Source of the DNA: Syntrophaceae bacterium UBA6109
Lineage (GTDB): Bacteria; Desulfobacterota; Syntrophia; Syntrophales; UBA6109
Assembly: GCA_002428445.1 (NCBI GenBank)
Contig: DIWJ01000004.1
Span: forward strand, 3,587-51,600
Direction of reading: 5' to 3'
Length of the DNA stretch: 48,014 bases
Made by a program: the position numbers and the translations under genes. The notes beneath the pieces are model-generated. The model was given only the letters and a program-made list of their open reading frames with translations. It was not told where the DNA came from and ran no database searches. Below, one piece after another: positions 32,562 through 41,426 of this stretch; the first letter of the stretch is position 1; every line of letters starts with the position of its first letter.

Positions 32562-32618
32562 ACTTAACAATTCGCTAGAGAGGATGCTGCGCTCCGCTGA
32601 ACTTTTCGATGTAAGAGG
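32562..32618 (+). repeat. Degenerate attC-like site after the protease gene
   Basis: Begins with ACTTAACAATTCG, which fits RYYYAAC and matches the TAACAATTCG found at the start of many attC sites. It contains a partly self-complementary centre and ends TGAACTTTTCGATGTAAGA, where the second core is one base short of GTTRRRY. About 57 bases, the size of a simple attC. Probably decayed, or only attC-like. Confidence 0.35.
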
Positions 32619-32623
32619 AGAAC

Positions 32624-33079
32624 ATGATAGCACCGACAAAGAAGAATACTGACAAACCGCGTTGTGGCCTCTGCGGCAAGACCAAGAATCTCACAAAGAC
32701 CGAGTGCTGCGGCAACTGGATTTGTGACGACGAACATAAGTACGTTCTCTTCTCATACGCCACCAACAGTTGTAGCCGGAATCATCGCCGGTATACTCTT
32801 TGCGGCTATCACTTCAATGAGGGCCACAAGGGGGACTGGAAGACCTGCAAGAAATGCCGGACGGGGTTCGAATCCGAGATGGTCGTCTGGTATGGAACCA
32901 ACGAACACAACTTCGAGAAGATGCCCGACCCCCCATCATATGAGCCGACACAATGCTCAAAGTGCCGAACCATCATCAAGCTCGGCGCCGATGGCTACAC
33001 CCGGTCGGGAGAAGAATACTGGTGCGAGAACTGCGCGGTAAAAGAGACGCAGAAGAAGATGCGTCGAACCAGAGGGTAG
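32624..33079 (+). CDS. Cysteine-rich zinc-binding protein of unknown function
   Basis: 151 residues with AGAGGAG before the ATG. At least three metal sites can be drawn: CGLCGK with ECCGNWIC near the start, CGYHFNEGHKGDWKTCKKC in the middle, and CSKC ... YWCENC near the end. It resembles RING/treble-clef-type small zinc proteins but has no catalytic motif I can name. It follows the protease gene after 69 bases that contain the attC-like site, so the two need not be functionally linked. Ends in a basic tail (KKMRRTRG). Confidence 0.65.
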   Translation: MIAPTKKNTDKPRCGLCGKTKNLTKTECCGNWICDDEHKYVLFSYATNSCSRNHRRYTLCGYHFNEGHKGDWKTCKKCRTGFESEMVVWYGTNEHNFEKMPDPPSYEPTQCSKCRTIIKLGADGYTRSGEEYWCENCAVKETQKKMRRTRG

Positions 33080-33082
33080 AGG

Positions 33083-33109
33083 TTTTGTTGCCCGTGGCGG
33101 GCAACAAAA
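33083..33109 (+). repeat. Perfect 12-base hairpin
   Basis: TTTTGTTGCCCG and CGGGCAACAAAA around the loop TGG. It lies four bases after the zinc-protein gene. Symmetric A/T ends make a two-way terminator possible. Next to it is a GC-rich segment with GCTGCGCTCCGCT (33132-33144), a 13-base repeat of 32586-32598. Confidence 0.55.
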
Positions 33110-33258
33110 TGGGGACGGCGCCCTTCGGGCGGCTGCGCTCCGCTTGGTTTTTGGCACGGATAATTGCCTCCAGCAATTTCCGCTCCCAAAAACGGCAGCT
33201 CAAAAGCCGGCCTTGGGTGTCGAATGACTGCAAAACTTCGCGCATAAATCGAAGAACA

Positions 33259-33267
33259 TGGTATAAT
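33259..33267 (+). promoter_or_regulatory. Extended -10 promoter of brnT-brnA
   Basis: TGGTATAAT, a perfect extended -10 (TG-n-TATAAT). The expected transcript start is at about 33274, next to the brnT ATG at 33275, so the mRNA would be leaderless or nearly so. No ribosome binding site is present. Confidence 0.6.
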
Positions 33268-33274
33268 TTAAATC

Positions 33275-33547
33275 ATGAAAATCGAATGGGACCCGAGGAA
33301 GGCAAAATCAAATTTTGAGAAGCACGGTGTCTCGTTCGAAGAAGGAGCGACAGCCTTGAGCGATCCCATGGCTGCAACCGGTGCAGATCCTGATCACTCC
33401 ATAACAGAACAGCGCTATGTTACCTTCGGCGTTTCGGAAAAAGGTCGGCTTCTTGTGGTATCTCACACCGAGAAAGGGGACACAATTCGAATTATAAGCG
33501 CCCGTAAAGCGGGCAGAGGAGAACGAAAAGTTTATGAAGAAGAATAA
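33275..33547 (+). CDS. brnT: BrnT-family toxin (RelE-like ribonuclease)
   Basis: 90 residues, typical BrnT: MKIEWDPRKAKSNFEKHGVS at the start, FEEGATALSDP, RYVTFGVSEKGRLLVVSHTE and RIISARKAGRGERKVYEE at the end. BrnT is an RNase that stops growth by cutting mRNA and is neutralised by BrnA in a heterotetramer. Toxin first, antitoxin second is the normal brn order. Overlaps brnA by 14 bases. Found in the accessory segment, where it may stabilise the region. Confidence 0.92.
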   Translation: MKIEWDPRKAKSNFEKHGVSFEEGATALSDPMAATGADPDHSITEQRYVTFGVSEKGRLLVVSHTEKGDTIRIISARKAGRGERKVYEEE

Positions 33548-33803
33548 AGAACCTGATAAGGACGAACTGCGGGCGAAATATAAGCGATCTGATTTTCCCG
33601 GTGGCCTCGTACGCGGTAAATATGCAGAGCGCATGAAGGAATCATCGAATGTCATCGTTCTTAGGCCGAAGGTATTCCAAGCCTTTCCAAATGAAGAGGC
33701 AGTCAATAACGCCCTTCTCTCACTCATTGATATTGCACGGAAAACAACCACCCGCCCAACACGTCGTTCCACCAGATCGGCCAAGAAAAGGGCCTCCCGG
33801 TGA
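33534..33803 (+). CDS. brnA: BrnA-family antitoxin
   Basis: 89 residues. DFPGGLVRGKYAERM and VIVLRPKVFQAFPNEEAVNN followed by ALLSL match the BrnA ribbon-helix-helix pattern, which binds its own promoter and the toxin. It has a serine/arginine-rich, basic C-terminus (RPTRRSTRSAKKRASR) beyond the usual end. It would repress the extended -10 promoter ahead of brnT. Confidence 0.85.
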   Translation: MKKNKEPDKDELRAKYKRSDFPGGLVRGKYAERMKESSNVIVLRPKVFQAFPNEEAVNNALLSLIDIARKTTTRPTRRSTRSAKKRASR

Positions 33804-33826
33804 ACTCTTCGATAGGACGACGGAAA

Positions 33827-33859
33827 ATAGGGACAGCGCCCATTTATTCTCAGGCAGCC
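33827..33859 (+). repeat. Boundary direct repeat, right copy
   Basis: Direct repeat of 30951-30983, including GGGACAGCGCCCATTTATT. Together they bracket 2.9 kb of accessory DNA between mrfA and panC. Confidence 0.7.
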
Positions 33860-34076
33860 CTATGCTCCTACACCGGGAGGGAATACGACACTGTGACGGG
33901 TCTGTCCTTCTACTGAGCAAGGTATTACGATCCAAGGGCCGGCCAAGTCACTTGCATGGCCTGCTGGACGATTTTCTTGACAGGGCCTTCCCACTTTGCT
34001 ATAGGCAGCTCACCGCTTGGATCCCGAAAGGGACCGGGACGGGGAGAGCAAAACGAAGAAAATAACGTTTCCCATG

Positions 34077-34106
34077 AGCCTCCCGTCCTGCGCGGGGGGC
34101 TTTTTT
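34077..34106 (+). terminator. Intrinsic terminator ahead of panC
   Basis: AGCCTCCC pairs with GGGGGGCT (one G-U) around GTCCTGCGC, followed by TTTTTT. It ends 22 bases before panC, so panC needs a promoter inside or just after this stretch, or the element regulates panC. Confidence 0.65.
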
Positions 34107-34128
34107 GTTGGCCGGGAGGGGTTTTGCG

Positions 34129-34998
34129 ATGAAGATCATCGAGACGGCGGGGGAAATGCGGCGATTTTCGGAATCGATCCGCCTGCAGGGCAAGACGGTG
34201 TCGTTCGTACCCACCATGGGCTATTTCCACGAAGGCCACCTGGATCTCATGCGCATCGCCCGGAAGCGGGGAGATTGCCTTGTCGTCAGCATCTACGTAA
34301 ATCCCACGCAGTTCGGCCCGACGGAGGATTTCGAACAGTACCCGCGGAACTTCGAACGGGACCGCGCGATGGCCGAAAGCGTCGGCGTCGACGTCATCTT
34401 TGCGCCTGCACATCGCGAGATGTATCCGGACGGGTACTCGACGTACGTCCTCGTCGGCGGAGTCACGGAGAACCTCTGCGGCCTGTCACGGCCAAACTTC
34501 TTCCGCGGCGTCGCGACCGTGTGCACGAAGCTCTTCAACATCGTCAAACCGCACGTGACGGTCTTCGGCCGGAAGGACTTTCAACAGCTGGTGACGATCC
34601 AGCGCATGGTGAAGGACCTGAATCTCGACATCGAGGTGGTGGGAATGCCGACGACGCGGGAGCCGGACGGTCTCGCAATGAGTTCCCGCAACGTCTACCT
34701 CAAGGAAGAAGAGCGCGCCTCGGCGCTGTCCCTGAGCCGTTCGCTGCTGCTCGCGGAGAACAGATATGCGGCGGGCGAGCGGGACGCGCGGAAGATCGAA
34801 GCCGAGGTGCGGCATTTCATCGAGGGCCACCCCTTTGTGAAGATCGACTATGCGCGGATCTGCGATACGCAGACGATGCGGGACGTGGAGCGCATCGAAC
34901 GGGAGTCGGTCCTGGCACTTGCAGTCTGGGTCGGGAAGACAAGGCTGATCGACAACCACATCTTTGGTGAAGAATTACCGATTCCTACAGGTCGTTGA
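34129..34998 (+). CDS. panC: Pantothenate synthetase (pantoate-beta-alanine ligase)
   Basis: 289 residues from ATG 34129 with GGGAGGGG upstream. Nucleotidyl-transferase-fold signatures: [20 protein letters not shown] (HIGH-like HEGH), [31 protein letters not shown] and the KMSKS-like region [14 protein letters not shown]. It joins pantoate and beta-alanine using ATP to make vitamin B5 for coenzyme A. Followed by panD after 26 bases; panB is not upstream, where the accessory segment lies instead. Confidence 0.95.
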   Translation: MKIIETAGEMRRFSESIRLQGKTVSFVPTMGYFHEGHLDLMRIARKRGDCLVVSIYVNPTQFGPTEDFEQYPRNFERDRAMAESVGVDVIFAPAHREMYPDGYSTYVLVGGVTENLCGLSRPNFFRGVATVCTKLFNIVKPHVTVFGRKDFQQLVTIQRMVKDLNLDIEVVGMPTTREPDGLAMSSRNVYLKEEERASALSLSRSLLLAENRYAAGERDARKIEAEVRHFIEGHPFVKIDYARICDTQTMRDVERIERESVLALAVWVGKTRLIDNHIFGEELPIPTGR

Positions 34999-35024
34999 AA
35001 AGGATCACGAGGAAAGGCGAACAC

Positions 35025-35381
35025 ATGCAGAGGACGATGTTGAAATCCAAACTGCACCGGGCCACGGTGACGGACGCGAACCTGAACTACGAAGGCAGCA
35101 TCTCCATCGATGAGGCCCTTCTGGAAGAGGCGGATATCCTTCCTTATGAGAGGGTTGATATCTATGATGTCTCCAACGGAGAGCGTTTTTCGACGTACGC
35201 GATCCGGGGAGAACGGGGTGCAGGAACAATCTGCCTGAACGGCGCCGCGGCGAGGAAGGTCGCGAAAGGCGATCTGGTCATCATCGCCTCCTATGTCGCC
35301 GTAGAGGATGGTCAGGCGCATGGGTGGAAGCCGAAGAATATCTTCGTAGACGAACGGAACCGGATCAAAAAGATTTCCTGA
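35025..35381 (+). CDS. panD: Aspartate 1-decarboxylase precursor
   Basis: 118 residues from ATG 35025 (GAGGAAAGG upstream). The self-cleavage site is YEGSISID with Gly24-Ser25, which yields the pyruvoyl cofactor. Other family stretches: [50 protein letters not shown]. It makes beta-alanine from aspartate, the second substrate of PanC. The proenzyme length is typical. Confidence 0.95.
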   Translation: MQRTMLKSKLHRATVTDANLNYEGSISIDEALLEEADILPYERVDIYDVSNGERFSTYAIRGERGAGTICLNGAAARKVAKGDLVIIASYVAVEDGQAHGWKPKNIFVDERNRIKKIS

Positions 35382-35440
35382 AAATCCGTCGCCCGGGCGG
35401 CCGGGCAGGGACGGAGCAATACTTCAGAGGCGACCGATGA

Positions 35441-35469
35441 AGGGCGGGGATTCCCCGCCCTTTGTATTT
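35441..35469 (+). terminator. Terminator of panCD
   Basis: GGGCGGGG (35442-35449) pairs with CCCCGCCC (35453-35460), then TTTGTATTT. It also shows that the ATG at 35437 is not a real miaB start. Confidence 0.8.
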
Positions 35470-35481
35470 GCAAAAAAACCG

Positions 35482-35510
35482 TTGACTATCCGGAGTCGCT
35501 ATATTAGTAA
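35482..35510 (+). promoter_or_regulatory. Probable miaB promoter
   Basis: TTGACT at 35482-35487, 17-base spacer, then TAGTAA within the AT-rich TATATTAGTAATAT. The -10 match is modest. Confidence 0.45.
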
Positions 35511-35544
35511 TATCGTTCCTCAACAGAATCGATGCGTTAGGATA

Positions 35545-36882
35545 TTGAAAGGATTGAAAAAAAGACGTGTCTATGTTCGGACGTTCGGCTGCCAGATGAA
35601 CGTCCACGATTCGGAGCAGATGATCGCCCTGCTCGCCGAGAAGGGATATGCGCAGACAGACGACCCCAGGCGGGCGGATGTCATTCTCCTCAACACGTGC
35701 AGCATACGGGAAAAGGCCGATCAGAAGGCGTTCAGCCAGCTGGGTCGGTATGTTTCACTCAAGAGGGGAAAACCCGGCCTGATCCTGGGAGTTCTGGGTT
35801 GTATTTCCCAGCAGATGGGAGCGCGGATATTTGACCGGATCCCGGAGGTGGATCTGGTCGTCGGTACGCACAACATCGATCAGGTTCCCGGGCTGATTGG
35901 CCGGCTTCAGGAGAAGAGCGGAAAGATCGCGGAAACGTCTTTCCGGGACTGCGTGACATCGATCGGCGTCCGGGCGCAGCCGGCGAATGGGTCGGTCGGC
36001 GCCTTCGTAACGATCATGCAGGGCTGCGACAATTACTGCGCCTATTGCGTGGTCCCGTATGTCCGTGGAAGGGAGAAGAGCCGCGGCCTCGACGACATCC
36101 TCGGGGAGGTGCGCTTTCTCGCGGAATCGGGCATGAAGGAAGTGACGCTTCTGGGGCAAAACGTCAATTCCTACGGGCGCACCTTCGGGAACGGGATGAA
36201 CTTTCCGTCGCTGATCCGGGCTGTCGCCGCCGTGGATGGAATCGAGCGCATCCGCTTCACGACGTCCCATCCCAAGGACCTTTCGGATGAACTGATCGGA
36301 TGTTTCGGGTCGGTCGGAAAGCTTTGCGCGCATATCCACCTTCCCGTCCAGGCGGGTTCGGATGCGGTGCTCGAACGGATGAACCGCGGTTATACGGCCG
36401 CGGACTATCGGGAGAGGGTGCGGAGGCTCCGGGAGACGAGGCCGGACATCGCCGTGACATCGGACTTGATCGTCGGATTTCCGGGAGAAACGGAAGAGGA
36501 TTTCGAGAAGACGCTGGCGTTGATGGAGGCGGTGAAGTTTGACGGTCTTTTCTCTTTTCGCTATTCTGAACGCGCGGAAACGGCGGCCGTCTCCCTGCCC
36601 GGAAAAGTAGACGAGGGGGTGAAGCGGGACCGTCTGCGCCGTCTTCAGAAGCTCCAGGATGCGCACACGACGGAACGGAACGGGCTTCTGGCAGGCAAGC
36701 GCATGGAAGTACTTGTGGAGGGACTCAGCAGGAATTCGCGGCACGACATGACGGGCAGAACCTCGTGCAACCGGATCGTGAACTTTGCGGGAACCGACGA
36801 TCTGATCGGCAGGATCGTCACCGTGGGCATCCGGGAAACGTATCCGCATTCGTTGCGTGGGGAACTGGAAGGGGAGGGATAG
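35545..36882 (+). CDS. miaB: tRNA-2-methylthio-N6-dimethylallyladenosine synthase
   Basis: About 445 residues from TTG 35545; TTG 35554 with AAAGGA is equally possible. No ATG start is available after the upstream terminator. The N-terminal methylthiotransferase domain has three cluster cysteines in FGCQMNVHDSE, NTCSIREKADQKAF and GVLGCISQ. The radical SAM motif is GCDNYCAYCVVPYVRGRE. A C-terminal TRAM domain binds tRNA. The enzyme adds sulphur and methyl to i6A37 of tRNAs reading UNN codons; NTCSIREKA favours MiaB over RimO. Confidence 0.94.
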   Translation: MKGLKKRRVYVRTFGCQMNVHDSEQMIALLAEKGYAQTDDPRRADVILLNTCSIREKADQKAFSQLGRYVSLKRGKPGLILGVLGCISQQMGARIFDRIPEVDLVVGTHNIDQVPGLIGRLQEKSGKIAETSFRDCVTSIGVRAQPANGSVGAFVTIMQGCDNYCAYCVVPYVRGREKSRGLDDILGEVRFLAESGMKEVTLLGQNVNSYGRTFGNGMNFPSLIRAVAAVDGIERIRFTTSHPKDLSDELIGCFGSVGKLCAHIHLPVQAGSDAVLERMNRGYTAADYRERVRRLRETRPDIAVTSDLIVGFPGETEEDFEKTLALMEAVKFDGLFSFRYSERAETAAVSLPGKVDEGVKRDRLRRLQKLQDAHTTERNGLLAGKRMEVLVEGLSRNSRHDMTGRTSCNRIVNFAGTDDLIGRIVTVGIRETYPHSLRGELEGEG

Positions 36883-36886
36883 CCTG

Positions 36887-37384
36887 ATGATGATCGAAAT
36901 GAAGGTGTCGGGACTGACGCTTGACCCCATGACCAACACCCCGATCGTGATTCTCAAAGACCTGGAGGAAAAGAAAGCCATCCCCATCTGGATCGGGTTG
37001 TTTGAGGCCAGTGCCATTGCAACCCAGATCGAAAAGGTCACCTTTTCCCGGCCCATGACGCACGACCTGATCCATGAGACGCTGAAAGCACTGGAGGTCG
37101 AGATCCTGCGGATCGAGATCAACGACCTGAAGAACAATACGTTCTTTGCGCGGATTTTTCTGCGCCGGGAGGGCAAGGAACTGAACGTCGACTCGCGTCC
37201 GAGCGACGCGATCGCTCTCGCCCTGCGCGCTGCGGCGCCGATTTATGTTGAAGAAAAGGTGATCGAAAAATCGCGGAACGTCGATTTCGCATCCAAGAAG
37301 GACTTGGACAAGCTCAAGGAAGAGAAGCTTTCGGAATTCCTGGAGAACCTGCCTCCGGAAGATTTCGGGAAGTACAAAATGTAA
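36887..37384 (+). CDS. Bifunctional nuclease family (DUF151) protein
   Basis: 165 residues from ATG 36887 with GGGGAGGG upstream and only four bases after miaB. Family pattern: VSGLTLDPMTNTPIVILKDL, IPIWIGLFEASAIATQIEKV, RPMTHDLIHETLKAL and VDSRPSDAIALALRAAAPIY. Such proteins are common in anaerobes and Thermotoga; nuclease activity has been reported for plant relatives, and the bacterial role is unclear. Its C-terminus is rich in lysine and glutamate. Co-transcribed with miaB. Confidence 0.88.
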   Translation: MMIEMKVSGLTLDPMTNTPIVILKDLEEKKAIPIWIGLFEASAIATQIEKVTFSRPMTHDLIHETLKALEVEILRIEINDLKNNTFFARIFLRREGKELNVDSRPSDAIALALRAAAPIYVEEKVIEKSRNVDFASKKDLDKLKEEKLSEFLENLPPEDFGKYKM

Positions 37385-37481
37385 TCGCCCGTTTCTGCGG
37401 GTGCGGTGCCACGAGGGCGAGGGCTGATGTGATCGGAAGCCGTGCCTGCCGTCGTGGCCGTTGTTTTTTCGGGAGGGCGCC

Positions 37482-38453
37482 GTGGCGGGACCGCTGGACA
37501 GCAGCCTCCGGGAATTTGAGCGGTATCTGACGGTGGAGAAGAATGTCTCCACCCATACCGTGTACGCCTACCTCGGCGATTTGCGCCAGTTTCGGGATTT
37601 CGCATCCGCCGCGGGGATGATGCCGGAAGGCTCCGAAGAGGGATGGGGGAAAGTCGATCCTGTGGCCATCCGCTCTTTCCTGGCCTCCCTGTACCGCGCC
37701 AGGATGAAGAAGGTGACGATCGGACGGAAGATGGCGGCGCTGAGGAGCTTTTACCGATTTCTCCTCCGACGCGGGCGGATCGACGTCAATCCCGCCGAAA
37801 CGGTGCAGGCGCCGAAGGGGGAAAAACACGTGCCGTCCGTCCTGTCGGTCGACGAGGTCCTGAAGCTTCTGTCCGTGCCCTTCGGGGAGGGCGTGCTGGG
37901 CCTCCGGAACCGCGCGCTGGTCGAACTGTTTTACACGTCGGGCATCCGCCTGAGTGAATTGACGGGACTCAATCTGGCGGACATCGATTTCTCGCAGGAT
38001 CTGGTGAAGGTCCGGGGCAAGGGCCGCAAGGAACGGATCGTGCCCGCCGGGTCGCTGGCGCTGGCGGCCGTCCGGGCGTATCTGGAACTGCGGACGGAAC
38101 TGGTCCGGGAACCCTCGGCCGGGAAGGAAGCACCGGTGTTTCTTTCAAAATCGGGCGCGCGCCTCGCGCAGCGCGACGTCGGCCGCATCCTCCGGAAGGC
38201 GGTGCGCAGCAGCGGGATTGTCCGGAACGTCAGTCCGCACACGCTGCGGCATTCGTTCGCCACGCATCTTCTGGATGCCGGCGCGGATCTGCGGGCCATC
38301 CAGGAGATGCTCGGCCACAAGAGTCTCTCGACGACGCAGAAATATACATCCGTCGGCATCAGCCGCCTGATGGAAGTCTACGACCGGGCCCACCCGCGGG
38401 CAAAGGGGCCGGGGAACAAGGCCGAACCGGAGAATCGAAGGAGCGGAAAATGA
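37482..38453 (+). CDS. xerC: Tyrosine recombinase XerC
   Basis: 323 residues from GTG 37482, chosen for GGGAGGG just upstream. N-terminal SAM-like core-binding domain (about 5-95), then the catalytic domain with R in [15 protein letters not shown] in [11 protein letters not shown]-x2-R in [18 protein letters not shown] in [14 protein letters not shown] and the nucleophilic Y in that last segment. It resolves chromosome dimers at dif with XerD. Its place before hslVU is usual in many bacteria, so this is the housekeeping recombinase and not part of either mobile segment. ATGA overlap with hslV. Confidence 0.92.
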   Translation: MAGPLDSSLREFERYLTVEKNVSTHTVYAYLGDLRQFRDFASAAGMMPEGSEEGWGKVDPVAIRSFLASLYRARMKKVTIGRKMAALRSFYRFLLRRGRIDVNPAETVQAPKGEKHVPSVLSVDEVLKLLSVPFGEGVLGLRNRALVELFYTSGIRLSELTGLNLADIDFSQDLVKVRGKGRKERIVPAGSLALAAVRAYLELRTELVREPSAGKEAPVFLSKSGARLAQRDVGRILRKAVRSSGIVRNVSPHTLRHSFATHLLDAGADLRAIQEMLGHKSLSTTQKYTSVGISRLMEVYDRAHPRAKGPGNKAEPENRRSGK

Positions 38454-39016
38454 AGATTCATGGCACGACGATTGTCGCCGTAAAGCATAAGGGCAAGGTC
38501 ACGGTCGCGGGGGACGGCCAGGTCACTATGGACATTACCGTGATGAAACATGGGGCGCGGAAGGTGCGGAGGCTCTACCAGAACCAGGTCATTGTCGGCT
38601 TTTCCGGGGCGACTGCGGACGCCTTCACGCTCTTCGACCGCTTCGACCAGAAGCTGGAGCAGTACAAGGGCAATCTCATCCGCGCCGCCGTCGAGTTGAC
38701 CAAGGACTGGCGGACGGACCGCGTGCTCCGTCATCTGGAGGCGCTGATGATCGCGGTGAGCCGGGATCATTTCCTGGTCATCTCCGGCAACGGCGATGTC
38801 ATCGAGTCAGACGACAATGTCCTCGCGATCGGGTCGGGGGGACCTTACGCACTGGCGGCGGCGAGGGCGATGGTGCGCTATTCGACGCTGAACGCAAAGG
38901 AAATCGCCATGGAGGCGGTCAGGATCGCCTCGGAGATCTGCATCTATACGAACGATCACATCACGGTCGAGGAGATGGAAACCTCCCCCGAGGATGTGCC
39001 CGGAGAAAAAGAATGA
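38450..39016 (+). CDS. hslV: ATP-dependent protease peptidase subunit HslV
   Basis: 188 residues. N-terminal threonine protease of proteasome-beta type: [20 protein letters not shown], with the catalytic threonine exposed after removal of the first residues. [20 protein letters not shown] and [20 protein letters not shown] are family-specific. Forms double hexamers capped by HslU to degrade unfolded proteins. Translationally coupled to xerC. Confidence 0.96.
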   Translation: MKIHGTTIVAVKHKGKVTVAGDGQVTMDITVMKHGARKVRRLYQNQVIVGFSGATADAFTLFDRFDQKLEQYKGNLIRAAVELTKDWRTDRVLRHLEALMIAVSRDHFLVISGNGDVIESDDNVLAIGSGGPYALAAARAMVRYSTLNAKEIAMEAVRIASEICIYTNDHITVEEMETSPEDVPGEKE

Positions 39017-39047
39017 CCGGCGGAAGCCGGAAGAAAGAAGATGTCGT

Positions 39048-40430
39048 ATGTCATCGGCGGAATTGACACCCAATCGAATCGTTGAAAAACTGGATCAGTA
39101 CATCATCGGCCAGGCGGATGCCAAGCGGGCCGTGGCCATTGCCCTGCGCAGCCGCTGGCGGCGGCAGAACGTCTCGCCGGAAATGGCCGACGAGATCCTG
39201 CCCAAGAACATCATCATGATCGGTCCGACGGGGGTCGGCAAGACAGAGATCGCGCGAAGGCTTTCCAAACTGGACAACTCGCCGTTCCTCAAGATCGAGG
39301 CCTCGAAGTTCACGGAGGTCGGATATGTCGGGCGCGATGTGGAATCCATGATCCGCGACCTCGTGGAGCTGTCCGTGAACATGGTGAAGGCCGAGGAGCA
39401 GCAGAAGGTCCAGGAGCGGGCGGCGCAGCTCGCCCAGGAGCGCATCCTCGATCTCCTTTTTCCCTCGCGGGCCGGAATACGGCGACCGTCGCCGGGTCCC
39501 CAGGATGCGGCGGCGCCGGCGGCGCCGGAGAGTGTCCCCGCTTCTCAGGAGACGACGAGGGACAAGCTGCGGGGGCTCCTGCAGGCGGGAAAACTGGACA
39601 ATCGGACCGTGGAGGTCGAGGTGACGGAAAGCCGGACGGGTCCGATGGTCGAGGTCCTGGCGGCGGGCGGTGCGGAAGATCTGGGCGCCAATCTGCGGGA
39701 CATGCTCGGGAACATCTTTCCGCAGAAGAAGAAGGTGCAGAAGCTCACCGTCCCCGAGGCGATCGAGATCCTGACGCAGGAGGAGGCGCAGCGGCTCGTC
39801 GACATGGACAAGGTGAAGAAAACGGCCGTGGAACGCGTCGAGGATTCCGGAATCATCTTCCTCGACGAAATCGACAAGATCGTGGGCAGCGGCGCGACGC
39901 AGGGACCGGACGTTTCCCGGGAGGGCGTTCAGCGGGATCTGCTGCCGATCGTCGAGGGATCGAACGTGAACACGAAATACGGCATGGTGAAGACGGACCA
40001 CATCCTGTTCATTGCCGCCGGCGCTTTCACATCGTCGAAACCGTCCGATCTGATTCCGGAATTGCAGGGGCGCTTTCCGATCCGCGTCGAACTGGATTCC
40101 CTGGGCAAGGAGGAGTTCGTCCGGATCCTCACGGAGCCTCACAACGCCCTGGTGAAACAGTACGTGGAGATGATGGCGACGGAGGGGGTGAAGCTGGTCT
40201 TCGCCGACGATGCGATCGAGGAGATTGCTGAGGTGGCCGCAGCCGTCAACGAACGCACGGAGAATATCGGCGCCCGGCGCCTTTACACGATCATGGAGAA
40301 CCTGCTGGAGGACATCTCCTTCGATGCACCGGACATGAAGGGCCAGGAGGTCGTCATCGATGCCGACTTCGTGCGGAGGCAGCTGGAGGATATCGTCGAG
40401 GACGAGGATCTGAGCCGCTACATTCTGTAG
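39048..40430 (+). CDS. hslU: ATP-dependent protease ATPase subunit HslU
   Basis: 460 residues from ATG 39048; ATG 39041 is out of frame. Clp/Hsp100 AAA+ unfoldase: [20 protein letters not shown] at the start, Walker [10 protein letters not shown], the pore motif [14 protein letters not shown], Walker [12 protein letters not shown], and the sensor region [15 protein letters not shown]. An intermediate I domain (about 130-240) has a low-complexity [12 protein letters not shown] stretch. The C-terminus ends [10 protein letters not shown], the tail that enters HslV. Starts 31 bases after hslV. Confidence 0.96.
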   Translation: MSSAELTPNRIVEKLDQYIIGQADAKRAVAIALRSRWRRQNVSPEMADEILPKNIIMIGPTGVGKTEIARRLSKLDNSPFLKIEASKFTEVGYVGRDVESMIRDLVELSVNMVKAEEQQKVQERAAQLAQERILDLLFPSRAGIRRPSPGPQDAAAPAAPESVPASQETTRDKLRGLLQAGKLDNRTVEVEVTESRTGPMVEVLAAGGAEDLGANLRDMLGNIFPQKKKVQKLTVPEAIEILTQEEAQRLVDMDKVKKTAVERVEDSGIIFLDEIDKIVGSGATQGPDVSREGVQRDLLPIVEGSNVNTKYGMVKTDHILFIAAGAFTSSKPSDLIPELQGRFPIRVELDSLGKEEFVRILTEPHNALVKQYVEMMATEGVKLVFADDAIEEIAEVAAAVNERTENIGARRLYTIMENLLEDISFDAPDMKGQEVVIDADFVRRQLEDIVEDEDLSRYIL

Positions 40431-40480
40431 CGGCCGCCGGCGGCGAACGCGGGGAAGCACGGGGAAAGATCAACGCTTGA

Positions 40481-41383
<903 letters not shown>

Positions 41384-41426
41384 GCGGCTGCTGAAGAAGC
41401 GTTTACCGGAGAGGGAGGAGAAGAAG

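Larger units (their letters stand above)
33804..34128. other. Gap holding the right boundary repeat and a terminator
   Basis: Contains the 33-base repeat at 33827 and, near its end, a terminator. I see no convincing gene. A short leftward frame (GELPIAKWEGPVKKIVQQAM onward, about 33940-34035) could be a fragment of a lost gene. Confidence 0.45.

Noticed and set aside
31595..33300. A full integron
   Set aside because: No integrase, no attI and only one imperfect attC-like site; the later genes show no core sites. Only cassette origin of the protease gene is proposed.
35437..35544. miaB start at ATG 35437
   Set aside because: The stretch holds the panCD terminator and the likely miaB promoter, so translation from 35437 would not be on the miaB transcript.
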